A stretch of DNA of 10,852 bases, from assembly GCA_016932235.1 (NCBI GenBank), contig JAFGDF010000109.1:1-10852 (forward strand), written 5' to 3'. This DNA is from Deltaproteobacteria bacterium (GTDB taxonomy: Bacteria > Desulfobacterota > DSM-4660 > Desulfatiglandales > HGW-15). Shown one piece after another: positions 5,494 through 10,852 of this stretch. The translations under genes and the position numbers were made by a program. The number at the start of each line of letters is the position of its first letter. Position 1 is the first letter of the stretch. The notes below the pieces were generated by a model, which was not told the origin of the DNA, ran no database searches, and worked only from the letters and a program-made list of their open reading frames with translations.

Positions 5494-7776
5494 TTACAAC
5501 ATCCAGGCGTATCCGATTTTGGTAAAAAATGTCCGGTTAGTCTGTCTCAGGCTGTCATCAAGCAGGCCCTGTTCATCCGTGTAATCGCGGTTGCGATAAT
5601 TATTCGAATAACCGAGGTAAAATACTGTCTGGGGATTTATCTTGTATGAAAAAAGAATCGTCGAAAATAATCTTCGTGTATATGCCTCGAAATTAATCCT
5701 TTTCTCTTCGAGATAGTTATCGAGGTTTCGGCTGTATTCCACATTCTGGAGATTGAGGCGAAGGAACGCCCTGCGGTTGAATTGGTAAGTGAGACGCAAA
5801 TTACTAACGTTGGCATCAAAAAGACGTTTCGCGTCAACATCCATTCGCTGGTATGAGTGATTTATCGAGAAAGAAAAATGACGTCCGATCTTTTGTTCAA
5901 TTACCAGATCGAATGTATAGTTCTTTCCCTTCCTTGAATTGTCATAGTCAATCTTATCTCCTGCACTTATGAAAAGATTGAGATTTGTCGATCCGGTTGG
6001 TGTAATCCCGGCCCAGAGAAATAACCTGTTTGCCCCGTATTCTTCTCCTTTATAGCGGTCTTTTCCGAATTGGCCGGTTAATTCCAGAGAGGACTGAAGA
6101 GGCCCATTGTAGCTTAGCTCTGTTGTGAATGCTTTATGCAGGGTATTTCCCGCGCTGTCTCTCGTCATATTATAGCTTGTAAATATACTTATCCAGGTAT
6201 ACCAATGCCCAGGCCCCTGACGCCATTTGTATAGCCCGCCTATCTCGCTGGAATCGAATCCTGCCTGTGTAATAAATCCCGTATCTGTACGAAAATCCGA
6301 ATCCACTTTTTTATGCTGTGCAAAAATATAGTATTTATCTGTATTGTGATTATAACCAACTTGATACGCCGAACCGAGGAAGTCACCAGCAGGCTGATTG
6401 AATTCGTGAGCAACGTCATATGGATATTCGGTATTCGAACCAACAGCCTGGAACTTGAATTGATCCTTCGGCGTAAATTTCAGTTCTCCGTCAATGCTTA
6501 CGACACGGTTATGATATCTATTCCCCTCACGGCTGGTGACGGTCGTCCCGATGTATGATGATTCCCCCACGTCGTGTTTATAGCGTAAAACAGTCCCAAT
6601 GCTCTGCAAAGATAGCGTGGTGTTGTTTCCTCCCTCCGGGCCGGGAAAGACAAGCGGAGTAATTCTGTCGCTCACGGAAAAAACTCCTATCGTATGTTTT
6701 TCCTCTTTCCCAGTGAGCTTAATTCCCCAGTCCGGCTCCGCGAGGGTGCGGGTATGGACAAGATTAAAACCGCTCAAGAAAATCTCGGAACCCTCAAGGA
6801 AAAACGGCCGCTTTTCCGAATAATACAGCGGAAATCTTGTATTAATGTCCATCTGCGCCGCGTCAACCTCTACATGCGAAAAGTCAGGATTCAGTGTTGC
6901 GCTCAGCATCATATTCGGTGTCACGCGCCATCGCGCCGTGATGCCAAGGTCTATGGCCCGGTCTTTCTCTTTAAACGGGCCGGTGGTTTCATTTTCACGT
7001 TCCTGTGTAAGCCGTGCGGAAAACGTTGGATCCAGTTCAAGGTTTTCCCCGGGTTTCACGCCTGCGAATCCGATAAGTTTCAGCGACTGACACATGTAAC
7101 AGTTGTTGTTGCGGTCTCTTGGGAATGCCCCGATATGGTGGCGTACCGTTCGCGGGTAACTCCTTACAACATCGAAGCCCCAGATTTGATCATCTTCGGA
7201 GTTTTGAAAAGGAATAGAGCTGAAGGGAATCGCCATTTCGACTATATATCCCTCATCTGTTATGCGACCGTCAGAATCCCAGATAGCGTCATATGCCCCG
7301 TTGCCATTAGATACTTCAATGAAATCGGACTGAACTCCCAGCGGATTACACATGAAATCATACGTACGCTGCTGGTCGTTAAAGGTATCAAAAAGGATCA
7401 GAACCCAGTCGTCGCCGTTAAAACTAATATTATCCCTGTCTGAAAAATGCGCCCGGATCTTTGACGGATCGGGATCATACGCGATGATCGCTACATATAA
7501 ATTTTCCTGATTATATGCCAGCATGGCTTCTGTCTTAACGGGGGCAGGGATATTCTCGCCCGGATTAACCTCTATATTGGCCTCGATCCTGACAGCCTTT
7601 TCCCAGACAGCCTCATTGAGTATCGCGTCGACTGTAACCGACGACTCTACCAGAGGGACACGAAAGGGCACATCCCCTGTTTTGGCGACAATGCCGTCAT
7701 CGGGAAACGCCGGTTGCGCTGCCGGCACCAAAGAGAGTATCGCTATGAAAAATACTATTTTGGAAATAATGCTCAT
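5494..7776 (-). CDS. Outer-membrane protein with CBM9-like domain and DUF5916-type beta-barrel
   Basis: From ATG 7776 the product is 760 residues. The first 22 or so form a signal peptide (MSIISKIVFFIAILSLV followed by PAAQPA). Next comes a CBM9-like sugar-binding-type domain at about residues 35-215, with VDAILNEAVWEKA, AYNQENLYVAIIAYDPDP and DGRITDEGYIVEMAIPF typical of it. The C-terminal two thirds has alternating polar/aromatic strands of an outer-membrane barrel, ending in FFTKIGYAWML. The NNNCYMC segment (residues about 225-231) is characteristic of DUF5916 proteins. The frame stays open to 8016, but the extra 80 residues lack signal character and cover the divergent promoter. AAGAGG, six bases before ATG 7776, decides the start. 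The role is unknown, perhaps binding or import of a carbohydrate or plant-derived ligand at the cell surface. It is AT-richer than the flavoprotein gene beside it. Confidence 0.85.
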   Translation of the reverse strand: MSIISKIVFFIAILSLVPAAQPAFPDDGIVAKTGDVPFRVPLVESSVTVDAILNEAVWEKAVRIEANIEVNPGENIPAPVKTEAMLAYNQENLYVAIIAYDPDPSKIRAHFSDRDNISFNGDDWVLILFDTFNDQQRTYDFMCNPLGVQSDFIEVSNGNGAYDAIWDSDGRITDEGYIVEMAIPFSSIPFQNSEDDQIWGFDVVRSYPRTVRHHIGAFPRDRNNNCYMCQSLKLIGFAGVKPGENLELDPTFSARLTQERENETTGPFKEKDRAIDLGITARWRVTPNMMLSATLNPDFSHVEVDAAQMDINTRFPLYYSEKRPFFLEGSEIFLSGFNLVHTRTLAEPDWGIKLTGKEEKHTIGVFSVSDRITPLVFPGPEGGNNTTLSLQSIGTVLRYKHDVGESSYIGTTVTSREGNRYHNRVVSIDGELKFTPKDQFKFQAVGSNTEYPYDVAHEFNQPAGDFLGSAYQVGYNHNTDKYYIFAQHKKVDSDFRTDTGFITQAGFDSSEIGGLYKWRQGPGHWYTWISIFTSYNMTRDSAGNTLHKAFTTELSYNGPLQSSLELTGQFGKDRYKGEEYGANRLFLWAGITPTGSTNLNLFISAGDKIDYDNSRKGKNYTFDLVIEQKIGRHFSFSINHSYQRMDVDAKRLFDANVSNLRLTYQFNRRAFLRLNLQNVEYSRNLDNYLEEKRINFEAYTRRLFSTILFSYKINPQTVFYLGYSNNYRNRDYTDEQGLLDDSLRQTNRTFFTKIGYAWML

Positions 7777-7797
7777 AATTATCCTCTTAATACATGA

Positions 7798-7809
7798 TTT
7801 TTCGAAAAA
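7798..7809. promoter_or_regulatory. Perfect 12-bp palindrome in the barrel gene leader
   Basis: TTTTTCGAAAAA lies 21 bases upstream of the barrel gene ATG, inside its probable 5' leader and next to a T8 run at 7816-7823. It could be a small operator or a leader hairpin, or simply reflect AT-rich composition. Confidence 0.25.
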
Positions 7810-7887
7810 GGTTACATTTTTTTTAATAAGGATTGATGATTTCATTCGCTTCCGGCATAAAATGTAAACTCTTCGCCTATTGCCTCT

Positions 7888-7910
7888 CACAACTGCATCA
7901 TGCGGTTGTG
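7888..7910. promoter_or_regulatory. Operator-like 23-bp dyad in the divergent promoter region
   Basis: The arms CACAACTGCAT and ATGCGGTTGTG flank a single central C at 7899 and are reverse complements at 10 of 11 positions. The dyad ends two bases before the TTGACA of the promoter at 7913-7942. The size, symmetry and position suit a dimeric helix-turn-helix regulator controlling the flavoprotein gene and perhaps the divergent barrel gene. No regulator gene is encoded in the window. Confidence 0.6.
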
Positions 7911-7912
7911 GG

Positions 7913-7942
7913 TTGACATACAAATGAGAAATTCCATATACT
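7913..7942 (+). promoter_or_regulatory. Sigma70-like promoter for the flavoprotein gene
   Basis: The -35 box TTGACA (7913-7918) matches the consensus fully. The -10 box TATACT (7937-7942) matches five of six positions, with an 18-base spacer. Transcription would start near 7949-7951, giving a leader of roughly 75 bases before the GTG at 8024. The adjacent upstream dyad suggests regulation. Confidence 0.6.
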
Positions 7943-8023
7943 CCGTTCATCAAAAAACAATTTCTTATCAGGCATTTCGCTCTAATCCGCGTTATTCCGC
8001 TCTGTTCAGGAGGCAATAAAACA

Positions 8024-9922
8024 GTGACTACATTTCATGAGTTTATAGGGAAAGAAGGCCGCGCTCCCGCATGGCCGTATCCAATTCGCTATGATCAGGA
8101 ACAGGAGATCGAAACGGATGTCCTGGTCATCGGCGGAGGCATTGCCGGATGCTGGGCTGCCATCAGCGCCGCGCGAAAAGGGATGCGGGTCGCGCTGGTA
8201 GAGAAATCCGCCACAGTCCGGAGCGGCGCCGGGGGTCCGGGATGCGACCACTGGTGCGATACACCGGCGAATCCTCTTTCAAAGGTCGATCCCGACGAGT
8301 GGGCTCAAAAGCTTACCGACGGATTCGGCGGATACGGCAACGGCATCGGACGCGAAATCCAGTGCAGGGAAAACTACCATACGCTTCTGGAACTGGAAAA
8401 GATGGGCGGCAAGATTCGAGATTCGGACGACCGGTTCAAAGGCGTCGAGGGCCGCGACGACAAAACCAGGTTCCTGATCTCGCCGCGCATGAATCCGTTT
8501 CACGAGACCAATGTCGTTATCCGCGTCTGGGGAACAACCTTCAAGCCGGCGCTGAAGAAGGAATGCGAGCGGCTGGGAGTCAAAATTTATGACAGGGTAA
8601 TGGCTGCAAGCCTGCTGACGGAGAAAGGCATCCAGGGCGCCAGGGTTGTCGGCGCTACCGGGGTAAACGCCCGCACGGGCGAATTCATGATCTTCAAGGC
8701 CAAGGCCACCGTGCTCTGCGCGTCTTCAGGCGGATCCATCTGGCTCATCAGCACCGAATTATCCGGCTACAATACCATGTCGCCCCGCGCGGTGTCCGGA
8801 GACGGCATTGCCATGGCATGGCGGGCCGGCGCCGAATTCACCCTCATGGAAAGATCCGGGATCATGGGCATCACGCCCGGCTTCAAACACAGATGGTACA
8901 CGGGCGCGGGCGATGCGAGCTACGAGAACGTCATGCTGGTCGACGCCAACGGCAAGGCGCTTCCGATAGTTACCGAGCCGGGCTGGCGACAGAAGGATGT
9001 CGACCGCATGGGAATGGGATATTCGGCAATTCGTGAAAAGGTTCTCAGCGGCGAGTACGCCCTTCCCTTTTATGGCGATTTCCCTTCCATGCCGGAGATC
9101 GAGCGCAAGGTCGTCTGGAATATGCTGTTGGAAGAAGAAAGCACGGGAAAGATCATTGTGGATACCTATTCGGGGGCCGGATTCAATCCTGCCAGAGATC
9201 AGCTTCAGAACTACGCGCTGATCGAGGGATCCAGTCTGCCCCAATGGCGTGAGGCCAATGGCGGCGGCCTGGTGATTGACTGGGATCTGAAAACGACCCT
9301 CGACGGATTATACGCCGCGGGCACGCAGCTGTTTTCTCCGGGAGACCACAGCTTCGCGGCCGCCACCGGAAGGTATGCCGGCAGAAAGGCCGCGGCATTC
9401 GCGCGGGAGGCAGACGCAGGGGCAGTGTCCGGGGATCAGATATCCGGGGAGAAGGCCAGAATCTATGCCCCTGTTCGGAGAGGTGATGGAATAGACTGGA
9501 AAGAGCTTCATGCCGGGATTGCCCGCGTGATGCAATATTACTGCAGCGAATACAAGACCGAACCGCTTTTTAAAATCGGGCTGGAAACGCTTCAGAAAAT
9601 CGAAGAAAAATGGGCGCCCGCGCTGCATGCCCTGGACCCCCACAAGCTGGTGCGGAGCCTGGAGGATTTGAGTATCCTGACACATGCCCAGATCCATCTG
9701 CATGCCTCTCTGGCCCGCAAGGCCAGCAGTCCATTCCTCGGCTTTCACAGGATTGACTATCCCCAACCGGATCCGCCGGAGTGGCGCAAATTTATTACAG
9801 TGAAGCAATCGAACGGCAAGGTGCATATCGGAGAACTTCCCCTTGGCTACTGGGGCAATCTCAAAGACAACTATGAAGCGCATAACAGGGACTACCAGGG
9901 CGTATACGATGCGAAAACTTAA
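8024..9922 (+). CDS. FAD-dependent oxidoreductase of the fumarate reductase/succinate dehydrogenase/AprA flavoprotein superfamily
   Basis: This 632-residue cytoplasmic protein has an N-terminal dinucleotide-binding fold: VLVIGGGIAGCWAA with G37, G39 and G42, and E60 at the end of strand 2. It has the superfamily's GDGIAMAWRAGAEF helix (about 258-271), the C-terminal FAD segment DGLYAAGTQLF (427-437) with ATGRYAGRKAA, and a helical C-terminal domain as in SdhA, FrdA and AprA. The covalent-FAD histidine region of SdhA is replaced by RSGAGGPGCDHWC (66-78), so FAD is probably non-covalent. The HPT substrate segment of fumarate reductases is also absent. Start GTG 8024 follows AGGAGG at 8008-8013 by ten bases. 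No iron-sulfur or membrane subunit gene adjoins it. The substrate is unknown, with reduction or oxidation of an unsaturated or aromatic-derived acid plausible. It is visibly GC-richer than the divergent barrel gene. Confidence 0.85.
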   Translation: MTTFHEFIGKEGRAPAWPYPIRYDQEQEIETDVLVIGGGIAGCWAAISAARKGMRVALVEKSATVRSGAGGPGCDHWCDTPANPLSKVDPDEWAQKLTDGFGGYGNGIGREIQCRENYHTLLELEKMGGKIRDSDDRFKGVEGRDDKTRFLISPRMNPFHETNVVIRVWGTTFKPALKKECERLGVKIYDRVMAASLLTEKGIQGARVVGATGVNARTGEFMIFKAKATVLCASSGGSIWLISTELSGYNTMSPRAVSGDGIAMAWRAGAEFTLMERSGIMGITPGFKHRWYTGAGDASYENVMLVDANGKALPIVTEPGWRQKDVDRMGMGYSAIREKVLSGEYALPFYGDFPSMPEIERKVVWNMLLEEESTGKIIVDTYSGAGFNPARDQLQNYALIEGSSLPQWREANGGGLVIDWDLKTTLDGLYAAGTQLFSPGDHSFAAATGRYAGRKAAAFAREADAGAVSGDQISGEKARIYAPVRRGDGIDWKELHAGIARVMQYYCSEYKTEPLFKIGLETLQKIEEKWAPALHALDPHKLVRSLEDLSILTHAQIHLHASLARKASSPFLGFHRIDYPQPDPPEWRKFITVKQSNGKVHIGELPLGYWGNLKDNYEAHNRDYQGVYDAKT

Positions 9923-9998
9923 AATGACAATAGGCGGCGTGGAAATCCACGCGGAGCTTTTCAACACACCAACTGCTGACGCAATCCAACAAATATTT
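9909..9998 (+). pseudogene. Truncated 5' end of a cyclophilin-like fold gene
   Basis: An ATG at 9909 overlaps the end of the flavoprotein gene by 14 bases, with AGGG nine bases upstream. A second ATG at 9924 begins one base after its stop codon. The first 30 or so residues (KMTIGGVEIHAELFNTPTAD and following) resemble the opening strands of small bacterial cyclophilin-like proteins of the TM1367 type (Cyclophil_like families, about 120 residues). The similarity stops near 9998, and the frame runs on without a stop into the lipoprotein gene. In another frame TNIWG appears at 9989-10003, faintly like the family's NTWG signature, which would fit a deletion plus frameshift, but this is weak. It looks like the remnant of a gene once translationally coupled to the flavoprotein. 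The alternative is a true N-terminal fusion to the lipoprotein. Confidence 0.45.
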
Positions 9999-10019
9999 GG
10001 GGCCGGACGTAAATTAACG

Positions 10020-10790
10020 ATGGCTTTAACCGCGAGGAATGTAAGGTGTTTGCGCGCTAAATGCATCCGTTATCTGGCATTTCTGATTATTGCCATCTGC
10101 CTCTCCGGTTGTGGCGGCATCTGGGTTTCTTCTCGTCCGATCTATCCCGCGAATTGGCCTGCGTTGGATACCGGACAAATATGCCCTGACATTTCCGGAA
10201 GGTATCGGCCCGTAAGCGATGAAGCGGCGCCCCTTGTCTATCCGCCAGGCGGCCACCCGCGGGAGATGTTTATGTTCATAACTTTCGGGAAGCCGGAGCC
10301 CATACCGCGGCTTGGCCGGCGAATTTTAACATGGCACCTTGCAGGCGCATTCAAAGATAAAGATTATGAGCCATGGAACGCCCTCACTCTTTACGCTGCC
10401 GCGTTGGAAGCCGAGGTTGCTCAATCCGACCAAAAATACGAGGCCGGTTGGGTGGAAATTCAAAATCTGACCAATAGCACAATTGAGGTTTGTGCCGGTC
10501 TCCATGACAAGCCCCTTCTAGATTTTATGCTCAGAAAGGAAAGGCAGGGACTATGGACATATAAGAGTCATGTCTACAACTGCAGGCAGGGCGGATTGGT
10601 GATTGTCAACAATTTTCCACCGCCGCCTGAGGAGAACCCCAATAATATTCCCTCCGCTGTAATCGGCGCCTATTTTACCTTCTATCGCACGGTCGATGGA
10701 TCACTAGTGGCGCTTGAAGAAGCATTCACAGGGATTGAGGGCGGAAATATGGTATTCAATAAGTGGTGGAAATGGCAGCGGATCGAGTAG
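10020..10790 (+). CDS. Hypothetical lipoprotein of unknown function
   Basis: From ATG 10020 the product is 256 residues with a lipoprotein signal: a basic n-region (R7, R9, R12, K14, R17), a hydrophobic core YLAFLIIAICL and the lipobox LSGC with the modified cysteine at 31. The +2 residue is glycine, not aspartate, which favours outer-membrane sorting. The mature part begins with CPDISGRYRP-type sequence about 30 residues after the lipobox, has FPPPPEENP near residue 200, and contains no enzyme motif that I recognise. The same frame is open back to 9843, but starts before 9909 lie inside the flavoprotein gene, and a start at 9909 or 9924 would bury the signal peptide. The ribosome site at 10020 is weak (GGAC, eleven bases upstream). 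The 62 bases after the stop, to the window end, show nothing. Confidence 0.65.
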   Translation: MALTARNVRCLRAKCIRYLAFLIIAICLSGCGGIWVSSRPIYPANWPALDTGQICPDISGRYRPVSDEAAPLVYPPGGHPREMFMFITFGKPEPIPRLGRRILTWHLAGAFKDKDYEPWNALTLYAAALEAEVAQSDQKYEAGWVEIQNLTNSTIEVCAGLHDKPLLDFMLRKERQGLWTYKSHVYNCRQGGLVIVNNFPPPPEENPNNIPSAVIGAYFTFYRTVDGSLVALEEAFTGIEGGNMVFNKWWKWQRIE

Positions 10791-10852
10791 TGATATAAAC
10801 ATCATCCGGCGGTAATGATTAGGGATTATAGTAGGAATAAATCTCGATGATA

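Noticed and set aside
6694..7443. 249-codon open frame on the plus strand
   Set aside because: It lies wholly antisense to the barrel gene, has no domain character, and the minus-strand frame is clearly coding.
7777..8016. 80-residue N-terminal extension of the barrel protein, from a start at 8016
   Set aside because: It lacks signal-peptide character, covers the divergent promoter and dyad, and the internal ATG 7776 has both a good ribosome site and a signal peptide.
9843..9908. Earlier start of the lipoprotein frame at 9843
   Set aside because: It lies inside the flavoprotein coding region, has no ribosome site, and would bury the lipoprotein signal.

Overview
The window looks like chromosomal DNA of a Gram-negative bacterium. 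Three genes carry envelope signals (a secreted esterase, an outer-membrane barrel, a lipoprotein), Shine-Dalgarno sites are strong, and the intergenic spaces hold dispersed palindromic repeats. The gene mix (an aromatic-acid transporter, a tannase-type esterase, a decarboxylase-type amidohydrolase and a stand-alone flavoprotein of the fumarate reductase/AprA superfamily) recalls aromatic-degrading or syntrophic Deltaproteobacteria (Desulfobacterota). That placement is an inference from gene content; no marker gene is present.

Layout. 1-208: intergenic, with a short tandem palindromic repeat. 239-700 (+): a small stand-alone class III nucleotide-cyclase homology domain with key catalytic residues missing. 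758-1750 (+): an ACMSD-type amidohydrolase. 1751-2207: a convergent intergenic space dominated by a 197-bp inverted-repeat element at 1870-2066. 5086-2208 (-): a two-gene operon of a secreted tannase/feruloyl-esterase-family protein followed 17 bp later by an AAHS-type MFS transporter. 5087-5493: intergenic, with two copies of a REP-like palindrome. 7776-5494 (-): an outer-membrane protein with an N-terminal CBM9-like domain and a C-terminal barrel (DUF5916 type). 7777-8023: a divergent promoter region with a near-perfect 23-bp dyad next to a strong sigma70-like promoter. 8024-9922 (+): the FAD flavoprotein. 9909-9998 (+): the apparent 5' stub of a cyclophilin-like gene, running in frame into a lipoprotein gene at 10020-10790 (+).

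How it may work together (inference). The esterase would release phenolic acids from plant esters in the periplasm, the AAHS transporter would import them, and the amidohydrolase could decarboxylate or hydrolyse an aromatic or ring-cleavage intermediate. The flavoprotein could perform a redox step on an unsaturated acid. Nothing in the sequence proves the substrate, and the cyclase-like protein and the lipoprotein have no assignable place in this scheme. No tRNA, rRNA, CRISPR array, transposase or phage gene was found.
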